Part shown: one piece after another, positions 21,101 through 28,157 of the stretch
How the letters are laid out: each line of letters opens with the position of its first letter
Position numbering within the stretch: the first letter of the stretch is position 1
Assembly: GCA_018340805.1 (NCBI GenBank)
Contig: JACMZG010000008.1
Coordinates: 16,081,384-16,145,383, forward strand
Reading direction: 5' to 3'
DNA length: 64,000 bases
Source: Microvelia longipes
Lineage: Eukaryota; Arthropoda; Insecta; Hemiptera; Veliidae
Notes under the pieces: model-generated
Database searches by the model: none
Seen by the model: the letters and a program-made list of their open reading frames with translations, nothing else
Told to the model about the DNA's origin: nothing
Made by a program: the position numbers and the translations under genes

Positions 21101-24100
21101 CACCATAGTGCGTCGAAGTGGTGCAGGCACCTACGTCATCAGTGATGGTCAAGAGGAATACACTCAACACGCTGACAGACTTCGCCCTGCACACACTCCA
21201 CCTCCGGACATCGATCCTTTTGAAATCGAAGAAGAGGACTCCGAATAACCTCCTTCGAATTCTACACTTGTAAATATCTTTTATTAGTAATTTTTTTACC
21301 TTAGTTCAATTCACTTACCTATCTAGTCATTTTATTGTAAATACTCATTAAGTTAATTTGTAAATAGTAATTTTGATAAAGACTGTGCCTAGTCTTAAGT
21401 AATTGTAAATTGTTGTTTTTTCTTTTAGTCATTAACTGATGTGAAAAGCGCTATGCCTTAGCGTCATCAGAATTCGTTCGTACACTGTGTCTAGTGATAC
21501 TTGTTGTTAGTTTAAGTTAGTGTTACTTGTTGTCTTTAGTTTAAGTTACTTAGTTTAAGTTAAATTTTTTTATTAATTTAAGTTTGTTAATTACTTTAAT
21601 TTTATTTGTAATAAATTATTCCACCACTTAAGTCGATAAATATAAGAAAAGCGGGTTTTCGTGTCTAAAGTAGGGTGGATTGATACCGGCAGCCTTGCTG
21701 TTGCCAGAAAACCCATTTTCTTGATATTTATAGACTATGCTCCATGTACAGTTACCAATAGTAAGATGTCTACTTCCTTTCTGTCCCCCAATTGGAGCGG
21801 ACATTTTTAATTCATATCTTTCGAATCGGCCAATCATAGGCCTCCAAAATATCCCAATAATATAAGACGCTCGAAATCGAGCGTCTGGATCAGAAAACGA
21901 GATCAGAAAATCAGGATCCAACAGAGAGCAAATCAATACGAAGATCGATCAACCTGAAACGATCCAGCAAGAAACCTCGAAGCGATCCAGAGATTGCCGA
22001 GAATCACCAACGAAGAGCCTTCGCAAGCTTCTTGTAGACATCTGCTGCTGATGACTGACATGGAGTGCCAACGGTGGAGTTGAACTGACTGGATGTGTGT
22101 GTTCTCTACTCACCACGGCCTATACGCTGTCCCTCTCGGGAATTTTTGCGGTGGCTCATCCCTTCAAAGTCAGACGCTGTCCCCAAGGGGAATTCTTGCG
22201 TCTGGCTCGTCATAACGGTGCTTGGTAGCCCTAACGCTGTCCCTCCTGGGAATTTTGCGTTGGGCTTGTTGGTTGGCTTCCGCTGTCTTCTCAGACGTGC
22301 AGGTCGCAGCCAAGTCCTCGCTGTCGTTAACACGAACTTGCGACAGGATTTGGTACCAACGGTCCTTGTCAGGACCACCCAGCACCGTCTACGAGGCGGC
22401 AGGAAACATCGCTCCAGAAGGCGCCAAGAACGATGGGCACGACTGGCAGAAGCAGACTACCAGCTACCGTCATTACTAGACCCTCCACCACCCGTCACCT
22501 ACACTCTGGAGAACTTCCTCAGCAGTAACCTCAGAGACCCGAGGCTCACGAAGTTCAATCCCTGCAACACTGCCGTTGTGTGGGATTACACCGAGCAAGA
22601 TCCCTTGGTAGACGACAATACAAGCCAGCAGCTCTTCCCGTACTCTCCGTCGAGGCCTGGTATGGAACCAGAAGGCTACCTACCCCATTAAGTCGGGACC
22701 ACCACGCTACAAACGGTCCTTGTCAGGACCACCACGAATATCGAGATCCGCTACCACAAGAAAGTATACCGCACGCCGTATCATTGACGATATTAATAAT
22801 ATGTTTACTAAAGCTAATTTAAATAACTTTTTAATTTTTTAAATTTTTATTAATTCAAGATGTTAACGCAAGAACAGAGAATATACTTGGTTCAGTGTTA
22901 CGGTATTGGGGACGTAACATACGCTCGAGCTATAGAACTGTTTCATATTAGATTTCCTAATGTTAACGCAACCAGGCAAAATTTAAAAAAAAATTGAAAA
23001 ATTTGTGCAAACCGGCAGTCCGACGTAAAAAAGCAGAGAAAAGAATAATGAAGACGACGCAGCAACATTGTTGGTACTAGATTCCGTAAGGGATAATCCC
23101 TCCAAGTCGCTCAGAATCAGACAGCAGGAACTAATGATCAGTAAATCTCACATACAGAAAATTTTGAAAGTAAACCAATACCATCCATATAAACCTCATT
23201 TTCTACACAAACTAGAAGACGGAGACGACGCACTAAGACTTGACTTTAGTTTGACATTAGGTTATATTACTTTATTTATATCGTTGACTTTAGTTTGACA
23301 ACGAATAATATTAAGCGACGAATCGACTTTTAGTACCAACGGACATGTATCCTCACAAAACGCACGATACTGGACACAGGACAATCCAATTATTCTATTA
23401 CTACAAACAGTCAAAAATTTAAAAAAGTAAATGTATGGTGCGCCATGACACCAACAAAATAATTGGACCATATTTTTTAGACGGGGCACTGAACCAAGAC
23501 AGCTACTTACATTTATTAGACAATTTTTTTGGCCACAGTTAGACGAAGAAAATTTAGACTTTAGACAAAAAATGCATTTCCAACAAGATGGATGTCCGGC
23601 GCATTCAACCTATAACGTCAGAGATTGGTTAGACCATAAATTTCCAGGAAAATGGATAGGACGATTTGGACCTATTGCTTGGCCTGCGCGTTCCCCTGAC
23701 CTAACAACAATGGATTTCTTTCTGTGGGGTACTTGAAAAACAGAAAGTATTTCACGAAACTGTTCCTCATGATGTAAATATTTAAAAAACAAGATACGAG
23801 AAGCAGTGGAAACAGTGAACCGAAGAAATGTTAGGTTAGGCAGAGTCTATAATGAATTCAAGAAAAGATTAGAACTGTGCGTCGAACGTGGTGGTTTACA
23901 TATTGAATAATACGACTGCGTTATTTTACTTTTCCTTATTTTTCTTACTTTAGATTTTTTATTTATTTATTTAGATTTAGAACATTGTATTTATTAAATA
24001 CATAGTAGAACAGATTTAATATGTAGTTTGTTTACATTTATTATTAATTAATTAATCAGCTGATTTTGTGTTTTCATTAAATCAAAACAAATAAAAAAAC

Positions 24101-25441
24101 AAAAACAAAAGAATAAAAAAAAAATTTAATTAATGGTGAAAAATGATTGTCATGTTTTTATTGCATAAATTGATTTTTTTTAAAAATAAGTGACTTTTTG
24201 AAGAATAACTTTTTGTCGTAAAATCAAAATTAGACCTACTTCTCTCTTGGCGAATTTTAAAAAATTGTACATTTTGGGTACTGGGTACATGGTACGAAAC
24301 TTTTAGTCTGCTCAATCTTCGTTTCAAAACAAGCAAAAATTTTTATAAAGAGTGACTTTTTGTCGAAAAATGAAATTTTTTGTCATTTACACGTATAGGC
24401 AACTCCATCCGTGACACCCTGAATATATATAGTGGGCACGGATATTTTAGGACCTACTTACACAAAATCGGGAAGCATCAGTCTTCTGAATGTCTCTATT
24501 GCCCTGGTCTCATTGACAACGTAGAACATACTTTTTTTGATTGTACTAAATGGACCAACGAGAGACTAAATCTAACCATGATATATGGGCCAATCCACCC
24601 GACACCATAGTAAATGTCATGCTCAAAAACGAGGACTCGTGGGAAATGATCAATACCTTGCTGAGAACCATCCTGCGAGCTAAAAAAGGTGATTTAGACA
24701 ATGTTATATAGGAGCACTTTACCAATACTGTAGTTATAATTTATTTAATATTTTATTTATTTTTTATTTATTTATTTATTTATTTATTTTTTATTTTTTT
24801 TTTTTTTACTATATTATTATTACTTTTTTTATTTTATTTATTTATTTTTTTTTTTTTATTATTTTTTTTTCTTTTCTTTTTTATTTATTTATTTCATTTA
24901 TTTTTATTTTTTTATTTTTTTTTGTTAGGTTTTGAGGTCGGTTCTAGGCGTTGCAGATTTCCTTGCAACGTCTGGACCCACATTAAAGCTTCGACAAAAG
25001 GAGACATAGGGGGTAAAATGGGAGGGAGCCGGAAGGCTCAAGATAAGACCTAGCCTGAAGTAATGTGAATAACGGTTCCAGCTAGGTTTAAGGGGTTTCG
25101 CGGAGTGAGTTTTAGTTGGTATGAGGCAGACCCTGAGTCCAACACTGTTGACAGACCGCTGTCTTCGTGCGTAAATGCATTTCTCTCTCTTTTTTGGTAA
25201 CATTTTTCCCGCAAGAAAAATTTTGCCAGAAAAAAAAAAAAAAAAAAAAAAACATTTTTGCGGTAGCTAAGAAGTGTTCAAAATGCATACCTGTAATATA
25301 CTGCCATGACGTCCCTACGATAGGATACTTTTTCGGGCCTGGTATTTCTGCTATGGTCTTGTATGATCTTTTACTACCCACTGGTTCAAGAGTATCTCTA
25401 GCCAATACTTTGAGGGAGTTGCGTAAAGATGAAAATATCAT
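9078..25441 (-). CDS. CYP302A1: Mitochondrial cytochrome P450, ecdysteroid 22-hydroxylase (disembodied)
   Basis: It hydroxylates C22 of 2,22-dideoxyecdysone in mitochondria of ecdysone-making cells. Eight exons: 25291-25441, 14133-14367, 13352-13536, 12705-12894, 11439-11592, 10579-10830, 9457-9666 and 9078-9188. All have GT/AG borders and matching phases, and sum to 1488 nt (495 codons plus stop), close to the fly protein's length. The N-terminus is short, basic and Ser-rich, as in a mitochondrial presequence. Landmarks: IPGPK 33-37, KRRSHLAIEKYRKDRPNLY, NGEEWWRLRQ, I-helix GGVDT 301-305, ExxR 359-362 (ETFR), PERW 414-417 and heme loop PFGHGPRACLARR with Cys at about 443. The RRSHLA, EWWR and HGxRxCxARRxAEQN block separates this from CYP315, CYP314 and CYP301. 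No stop or frameshift interrupts it. Intron 1 is about 10.9 kb and packed with transposons. Confidence 0.9.
9457..9666 (-). CDS. CYP302A1: CYP302A1 exon 7 (heme loop)
   Basis: It encodes TLIMTQNMVACRQEKNFKRA, FIPERW and PFGHGPRACLARRRAEQN. The donor GTAATA follows ILR. The open frame that reads on past it to 9403 is intron. Confidence 0.92.
10579..10830 (-). CDS. CYP302A1: CYP302A1 exon 6
   Basis: It continues the I-helix with TSYTSCFMLFRLSQNQ, then the K-helix AVLKETFRLNPISVGTSR, ending LLPKG. The acceptor is TTTTTTTAG and the donor GTAAGT. Confidence 0.9.
11439..11592 (-). CDS. CYP302A1: CYP302A1 exon 5
   Basis: It encodes LALKSMNDFKASSKG to the I-helix end LLLGGVDT. The acceptor is TTATATACAG and the donor GTAAGG, splitting the I-helix. 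Confidence 0.88.
12083..12114. repeat. Perfect 32-bp palindrome
   Basis: TACAGTTCTCAAGATA is followed immediately by its exact reverse complement, with no spacer. It lies in intron 4 of CYP302A1, in a repeat-like stretch at 11815-12125 that has TGTATGTACG and CCAATTTTAATAAAACTT phrases resembling the element at 1640. Confidence 0.9.
12705..12894 (-). CDS. CYP302A1: CYP302A1 exon 4
   Basis: It encodes TWAALFGKSSLLSITNQIAD to ...FEKHMEAIE. The acceptor is TTTTTCCAG and the donor GTTTGA. The ETDG...FIWKFFKT segment matches the equivalent dib region. Confidence 0.88.
13352..13536 (-). CDS. CYP302A1: CYP302A1 exon 3
   Basis: The exon starts with G, completing Ser, then NGEEWWRLRQAFQQPV, the C-helix WxxxR region, and ends ...SRLNMK plus T. 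The acceptor is GATTGTTAAG, which has a weak pyrimidine tract. The donor is GTAAAT. Confidence 0.85.
14133..14367 (-). CDS. CYP302A1: CYP302A1 exon 2
   Basis: It encodes EYDVSHLDQVGSKKLEKYGE through KRRSHLAIEKYRKDRPNLYN to GGLFPS. The acceptor is ATTATATAG and the donor GTAAGT. The start codon track misses it because no ATG opens it. Confidence 0.88.
15231..15569. repeat. Left terminal inverted repeat of the DNA transposon
   Basis: It runs from TCCACGGATGGAGTTGCC to TGTAAACAAACT and pairs with 24025-24421. Just outside, 15202-15223 is the exact reverse complement of 15231-15252 around CACCCTG (15224-15230). The end is therefore a 22-bp-arm palindrome. Confidence 0.85.
15920..15946 (+). promoter_or_regulatory. 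LTR TATA box followed by a 22-nt hairpin
   Basis: ATATAA (15920-15925) abuts AGACGCTCGA-AA-TCGAGCGTCT (15925-15946), a perfect 10-bp-arm inverted repeat. It is positioned where transcription would start about 25-30 bp downstream. The same arrangement occurs in the 3' LTR at 21860-21886. The start site itself is inferred. Confidence 0.6.
16185..16340 (+). repeat. Three tandem hairpin units in the LTR
   Basis: Each unit of about 55 bp reads ACGCTGTCCC...GGGAATTCTTGCGT. The inner TCCC/GGGA and outer ACGC/GCGT pair to form a two-step stem. In unit 2 the outer stem is AGACGC/GCGTCT, and in unit 3 AACGC/GCGTT. The stems differ in sequence but stay paired. The units are repeated in the 3' LTR (about 22115-22270). 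Confidence 0.8.
16856..16873 (+). other. Primer-binding site, tRNA-Lys type
   Basis: TGGCGCCCAACGTGGGGC starts 2 bp after the LTR. It is the exact complement of the 3' end, including CCA, of the insect tRNA-Lys(CTT) as I remember it. It primes minus-strand DNA synthesis. Confidence 0.9.
16970..17046 (+). repeat. Pyrimidine-rich short tandem repeat in the gypsy leader
   Basis: CTACTCTCCTCTACA-type units of about 15 bp are repeated about five times between the primer-binding site and the gag start. Confidence 0.8.
17191..17960 (+). pseudogene. Gypsy gag, frame-broken
   Basis: This is the structural capsid/nucleocapsid polyprotein. Frame 1 runs from ATG 17191 to a stop at 17439 (basic N-terminus, then LEDYFSIFQP). 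The protein then continues in another frame from about 17421 (ALEWWKPRRATIDSFEEFKI) to 17960, ending near a Cys/His cluster (CRYCPCGTFH). The W-W core and the GTRRLDKIRAKIF segment are typical gypsy gag. The frame change falls mid-capsid, where programmed shifting is not expected, so it reads as a mutation. Confidence 0.8.
17961..18203 (+). pseudogene. Gypsy protease N-terminal half, out of frame
   Basis: A basic stretch leads to IHSAVDSAASHNFIPRRN (GAC at 18121), the place of the retropepsin active site. The usual D-S/T-G reads D-S-A. A stop follows at about 18193. The second half (GEANITFQIG...ILGQPWL) sits in the frame of the long pol ORF. Confidence 0.7.
18204..21248 (+). CDS. pol: Gypsy Pol: protease end, reverse transcriptase, RNase H, integrase
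   Basis: 1014 codons are open. Residues 1-65 finish a retropepsin (ILGQPWL). RT shows FCVDYRRLNAVT, STLDLKSGYWQV, FGLKNAPASFQ and catalytic YLDDIIVYS (about 290-298). RNase H starts at QTDASGVELGAAL (about 438) with NELECLAIVWA and RTDNKAMTWL. Integrase has an HHCC zinc motif (HAGH...CVTCVQHKK), then SIDLMGP, LTDNGPQF and NPVERKNQ as the D-D-E triad with usual spacing. A basic C-terminal fold with FRPRWNGPF and HADRLRP follows. There is no chromodomain and no env ORF afterwards. All catalytic residues are present, so this half could still be active; the break upstream in gag suggests it is not made normally. Confidence 0.95.
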   Translation: MLAEPRKNMLIIGEANITFQIGDETHTHRFAVVNDLVEGCILGQPWLITNKAVMDFERSCLHFGNHIRRVVYWTLKPPTVSKLSTEEIMEATADTPISAKEPLQRLLRQHAALFSSEAPLGRTTCTTHEIHLTSDKPIRCPQYKYSDEKKQVIQQSITEMLEQDIIEPSDSPFSSPIVIVRKKDGTPRFCVDYRRLNAVTTDIASPLPHVSDTLKDLGEAKYFSTLDLKSGYWQVPMDKKSKRYTAFAVPDGGLFQFKVMPFGLKNAPASFQKMMTQEVLVGYLRKFAIAYLDDIIVYSNSLEEHLHHLSLVLERLQRHGLTCSLGKCSFIKTELHYLGHQVTSNGNSPQSRHVEALKSASIPTSRKEVRSFLGICNWLREYVPQFAIIAAPLTDLLSTKKRWCWNATAQASFDQLKHILSQPLDLKRPEPELHFVLQTDASGVELGAALYQETPTGEKRVVSYASARLRPHEKRYHSNELECLAIVWAIKRYRPYLENKHFILRTDNKAMTWLQSLKDKNAKLLRWSLQLQEYNFTLQHVKGIENHLPDALSRHPCMEECDLEEDNDKESPSSVQKTEEVETSAAVLEITSLPTRILQAQEDSDHMQRMIHQWERVHRIPANRRSHEDTLYYNNFTVRDGHIYEVDGEGVKPLVPDEMVPYVLREYHDSTHAGHPGRDETLRAIRRRYFWDTMRKDVTRYVKQCVTCVQHKKHIPRSKETQQPRQAERPWDTMSIDLMGPYPETPRKKRFIFTVVDVFSKWMEAFPLSSTDTKLLVSTLEREIFPRFGYPRVLLTDNGPQFLSRQWATFCEKNHIEHHLTPPFHPRGNPVERKNQDLKVGLRLHLLNEDHRSWDLHIPQVLFTLRTRRNEATQKTPSEILYGENLPRPGDWDLPQHPFEENTTEARQVRLNQASASQQKYNQARFSEPKEPLYTPGQLVFVKTNPTSNANAGVLGAFRPRWNGPFTIVRRSGAGTYVISDGQEEYTQHADRLRPAHTPPPDIDPFEIEEEDSE
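21249..21680 (+). other. Gypsy 3' untranslated region and polypurine tract
   Basis: AT-rich non-coding sequence with a degenerate TTTAAGTTA repeat (about 21510-21590). It ends in AAAGTAGGGTGGA (21667-21679), the likely plus-strand primer, one base before the LTR. Confidence 0.7.
21681..22783 (+). repeat. Gypsy 3' LTR
   Basis: 1103 bp, nearly identical to the 5' LTR. Differences: a shorter CTCACC stretch near 22100, a missing base in the third hairpin unit, and a short AAAACGAGATCAG insertion near 21894. It ends GTATCA followed by TTGACGATATT. Confidence 0.93.
22860..23910 (+). pseudogene. Tc1/mariner-IS630-type transposase, decayed
   Basis: The transposase of the inverted-repeat element. 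ATG at 22860 opens MLTQEQRIYLVQCYG with RFPNVNATRQNL, a helix-turn-helix of the kind seen at the N-terminus of many insect transposases. After several frame changes, RDNPSKSLRIRQQELMISKS follows (about 23090), then FQQDGCPAHSTYNVRDWLD and WPARSPDLTTMDFFLWG (about 23580-23730), the second and third acidic-residue regions of the DDE core. The end RRLELC-like KRLELCVERGGLHIE stops at 23908-23910. At least four frameshifts or stops make it inactive. Confidence 0.85.
24025..24421. repeat. Right terminal inverted repeat of the DNA transposon
   Basis: It is the inverse of 15231-15569. An extra stretch of about 60 bp (around 24294-24360) is absent from the left copy. It terminates CCATCCGTGACACCCTG at 24421, directly against an R1-like LINE fragment. 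Confidence 0.85.
24422..25251 (+). mobile_element. R1-like LINE 3' fragment with 3' UTR and poly(A)
   Basis: The frame NIYSGHGYFRTYLHKIGKHQ continues to a Cys-Cys-His-Cys knuckle (CLYCPGLIDNVEHTFFDC), the C-terminal signature of R1-clade reverse transcriptase ORFs. After a 1-bp frame change it reads LLRTILRAKKGDLDNVI and stops near 24712. A T-rich low-complexity stretch (24740-24925) interrupts it, then about 300 bp of 3' UTR and 22 A residues end at 25251. The coding part abuts the DNA transposon terminus at 24421. The poly(A) ends 40 bp before CYP302A1 exon 1 on the opposite strand. Confidence 0.8.
24740..24925. repeat. T-rich (TTTA)n low-complexity tract
   Basis: About 185 bp of T with interspersed A (TTTATTTATTTA and long T runs), apparently expanded within the LINE 3' region. 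Confidence 0.9.
25291..25441 (-). CDS. CYP302A1: CYP302A1 exon 1
   Basis: ATG at 25441-25439. It encodes MIFSSLRNSLKVLARDTLEP, then the IPGPK hinge, and ends in ...WQYIT plus one base (GTATGC donor). A TTTTTACAG just upstream of GCAAAAAGCGCTATG could be the acceptor of a 5' UTR intron. Confidence 0.85.
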
Positions 25442-25688
25442 AGCGCTTTTTGCCTGTAAAAATATGTTTTTTCTCGTTACGTTCCATTTTGATATGTTAT
25501 TGCTATAATGAAGATTATTAAATAAACCAATGCCTCTAAATAAGATTAAAACAACTAAAATAGAAATACTAAAAATTACTTAAAATACGATGTATTATTA
25601 AGTATTAAACATTTTTATAAAATACCTAATAAATAATATAATTATAAACAAGGTAAAAGAGTAAATTTTTTGGACTGGTGTGATATAT
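25442..25688 (-). promoter_or_regulatory. Remaining proximal upstream region of CYP302A1
   Basis: Only 247 bp separate the CYP302A1 start codon from the Penelope-like element. The stretch is AT-rich, with TTTTTACAG at about 25455 (read on -) as a possible 5' UTR acceptor. I can name no specific factor site. Confidence 0.3.
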
Positions 25689-25897
25689 ATTTAGAATTTA
25701 AATTTCTTGAAGACTACAGTCCTTTATAAATATTAATTTATTTAATAACCTTTACATAAATCTTCACAACGTTTCATTGAGCGAAGCTCAACATCTTCAG
25801 GTGAAATCAAATGAAACTAAATTTGTAATGTAAAAAATTTTTTTATAAATGAAATATAAAATTTAAATTAATTTAGAAAATGACAGAAAATGTCAGT
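25689..25897. repeat. Left inverted terminal repeat (pLTR-like)
   Basis: Reverse complement of 27950-28157. It carries the inverted form of the hairpin motif TTGAGCTTCGCTCAA (25775-25795). Confidence 0.85.
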
Positions 25898-25904
25898 AAA
25901 CTAT

Positions 25905-26133
25905 TCAACCATACAACATCAAAATTGCTCAAAAAAATCCATCTAATCTAAAATCTCGTTTTTATTCAAAAATCAAGGATCCTATTACAACTTTAGACCG
26001 TTCAAATATAGTTTATCGAATTCCTTGTAAAAATTGTGATAAAACATATACCGGTGAAACCTCACAGTTATTTCTAAACAGGCTTAGGGTCCATAATAAA
26101 AATGCAGACAATTTAGACACAAATACAGCTTTA
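25905..26133 (+). pseudogene. Penelope GIY-YIG fragment, first copy
   Basis: Nearly identical at DNA level to 26501-26731. It codes NIVYRIPCKNCDKTYTGETS, the Y-x-I-x-C and T-Y-x-G-E-T core of a GIY-YIG nuclease. It is followed by sequence that normally lies before this domain (ALYLKQNNYPATLVDRLI-like), so it is the result of a local tandem duplication with a period of about 597 bp. Confidence 0.75.
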
Positions 26134-26316
26134 TATTTAAAACAGAACAATTACCCGGCAACACTTGTTGACCGATTAATTAAAGAATACATTAAAGGTA
26201 ATTTAAATGATGATAAAGTCGAGAATTTAAATTTAAATGTCAATATTCATTCCACTCCTATTTCATATAATCAATCCCGTGTTAATCTCAATTCAACTTC
26301 ACAAAATCCTTTAAAT

Positions 26317-26808
26317 TTGACATCTCCAATTAGTCCTATAGTATATAACAAATCTCCAATAACTTCAATACACAAGAATCTATCAAAAAATAGTAATAAC
26401 AATCCTTCTACAAATATAAATTCAAATAACACCAATGTTCAAAATCCTAAATTTGCATCCATACCTTATTTCGGAAATCCTACTAAACAGATTATAAAAC
26501 TATTCAACCCATACAACATCAAAATTGCTCAAAAAAATCCATCTAATCTAAAATCTCGTTTTTATTCAAAAATCAAGGATCCTATTACAACTTTAGACCG
26601 TTCAAATATAGTTTATCGAATTCCTTGTAAAAATTGTGATAAAACATATACCGGTGAAACCTCACAGTTATTTCTAAACAGGCTTAGGGTCCATAATAAA
26701 AAATGCAGACAATTTAGACACAAATACAGCTATAGCGGAACATATGACCAAGAAAAACATAAAATTGATAACGACAATGTTAAAGTATTACATTCCGAAA
26801 ACATTTGA
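26317..26808 (+). pseudogene. Penelope ORF 3' part with GIY-YIG endonuclease
   Basis: 163 codons are open. An Asn/Ser-rich linker is followed by KLFNPYNIKIAQKNPSNLKS, NIVYRIPCKNCDKTYTGETS and LFLNRLRVHNKKCRQ. After a frame slip near 26700 the expected AEHM-type segment and DNDNVKVLHSEN follow; RRILESLY appears in another frame to about 26850. The endonuclease nicks the target for retrotransposition. Broken and without the reverse transcriptase. Confidence 0.75.
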
Positions 26809-26882
26809 ACAAACGACGCATTTTGGAAAGTCTTTACATCAAAACTGACCCCAACACATGAATAAAAAACAGGATACTATAA

Positions 26883-27823
26883 TACGACACACGGCTAAAA
26901 TCAATTGACAGCCCGCCAAAATCTCAATGCTTTCAACCCTCTTTTTTTTAATAAAAAAATCCCTTCTTTTATGTAACAAAAAAAATTCCCTACTCTGGCA
27001 ACACTGAAAGTCAGGTTATGTTTTGAATTTTATTATTTGTTTTTATTTGATATCGAATTTTTTTATTTTTTAAAATTATTTATTTACTTTTTAAGAGGAA
27101 TATTGTTGTATCTTATAAATTTACCAACTAAGTGTTGCTTTAAATTGTTCGGGAAGTATGAATTAAGTGGAGTTAAAGTGTGTTAATTACGTAATGCAAT
27201 GGATCATAATAGTTCTTTGATAAAAGTTTGACGATTTAAGTTAAATTGCCAGCTATAATTACTTTTTTCCAAAACAAACTGCTTTTTTGTGTCAAGTTTG
27301 TATAATTGAATGCGTATTGTTTCATATTATAAAAATAATATGACACAATATGCATTCAAGACTTAAAAAAGTCAAGACTGTCATCTATTGAAAGACATGG
27401 CATTTTCAAAAAAAATGCTGTCTTTTGGTTGACGAGCACAGAACCTGCGCTGTACTCAATAGCAAGAATGCTTGAAGAATACGTCAATGTCCATGCGTCA
27501 AATATAGGTACTCAGATCATATTACAACTTCGCAATAATTGGACAAATTGAACAGATTGAATGAAACGAAACGAAACGAAATCAAACAGATCAATATGCA
27601 CAATGAGGAAAATAAAATCGAACAGGAAAATAAAAGCGACGCGAGGTTACAAATATTTTACAACCAGTGTTGCATTTTTATGATTTTATTACGAAAAGGT
27701 ATTTTTTTATAACCGAGGTTGGCATGAGGTGGAGGGGAAAGAGCGGGGTCGGTCTGAACCAATAGAATTTCTTCCCTCACAGATTTTTGGCGCGCTGTCA
27801 ATTGATTTTAGCCGTGTGTCGTA
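26883..27823. mobile_element. 941-bp non-autonomous element with 42-bp inverted repeats
   Basis: TACGACACACGGCTAAAATC at 26883 is mirrored at 27823. The arms match over about 42 bp with one or two mismatches (to GCCAAAATCT). The interior has no coding frame. A near-perfect hairpin lies at 27306-27359 (TTGAATGC...GCATTCAA, arms about 24 bp). It is inserted in the Penelope-like element. No clean target duplication was seen. Confidence 0.75.
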
Positions 27824-27949
27824 CTAACAATATAAATAGCATTTATTCAAATATTTAAATTTAAAAAAACCCCCTAAAAATACAGTGCCTCCGTCTACAA
27901 ATCACCGTTATCTTAATAATCTGTCTATGCCTCCTTAATATTTTGATTC

Positions 27950-28157
27950 ACTGACATTTTCTGTCATTTTCTAAATTAATTTAAATTTTATATTTCGTTT
28001 ATAAAAAATTTTTTTTACATTACAAATTTATTTCATTTGATTTCACCTGAAGATGTTGAGCTTCGCTCAATGAAACGTTGTGAAGATTTATGTAAAGGTT
28101 ATTAAATATTAATATTTATAAAGGACTGTAGTCTTCAAGAAATTTAAATTCTAAATA
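27950..28157. repeat. Right inverted terminal repeat (pLTR-like)
   Basis: It contains CCTGAAGATG, the stem TTGAG-CTTCG-CTCAA and then TGAAACG (28046-28077). Confidence 0.85.

Larger units (their letters stand above)
15738..22783 (+). mobile_element. Full-length Ty3/gypsy LTR retrotransposon (7.0 kb)
   Basis: The 5' LTR is 15738-16853 and the 3' LTR 21681-22783. They differ by few indels, so insertion is recent. LTR ends are TGATAC...GTATCA. A primer-binding site at 16856-16873 matches the 3' end of arthropod tRNA-Lys, and a purine tract precedes the 3' LTR. The order is gag, protease, reverse transcriptase, RNase H, integrase, with no env. Pol from RT onward is intact, while gag and protease are broken by frame changes. 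I found no matching target duplication (flanks ...GTTAG and TTGAC...). It is inserted just upstream of the transposase start of an IS630-type transposon, within CYP302A1 intron 1 and antisense to that gene. Confidence 0.95.
15202..24421 (+). mobile_element. Tc1/mariner-IS630-type DNA transposon split by a gypsy element
   Basis: The sequence at 15231-15569 reappears in inverted orientation at 24025-24421, giving long terminal inverted repeats. The left copy lacks about 60 bp present in the right copy. The right terminus ends CACCCTG, the reverse of CAGGGTG. Between the repeats lies a decayed transposase at 22860-23910. The gypsy retrotransposon at 15738-22783 sits between the left repeat and the transposase start. 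Without it the element would be about 2.2 kb. It occupies intron 1 of CYP302A1 on the opposite strand. Confidence 0.85.
25689..28157. mobile_element. Penelope-like element remnant with inverted terminal repeats
   Basis: Terminal repeats of about 209 bp (25689-25897 and 27950-28157) face each other and begin ATTTAGAATTTAAATTTC. Inside, two copies of a GIY-YIG endonuclease segment are coded on +, the hallmark of Penelope-like elements, which also carry direct or inverted pLTRs. No reverse transcriptase part remains. A separate 941-bp inverted-repeat element (26883-27823) is inserted in the 3' part. Confidence 0.75.

Noticed and set aside
15733..22788. Target-site duplication of the gypsy element
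   Set aside because: Flanks GTTAG and TTGAC are not identical; no 4-6 bp duplication is supported.
28046..28085. Confident call of a hammerhead ribozyme
   Set aside because: There is an extra base between the CUGANGA core and stem II, and no clear cleavage triplet with stem III. Kept only as a hypothesis.
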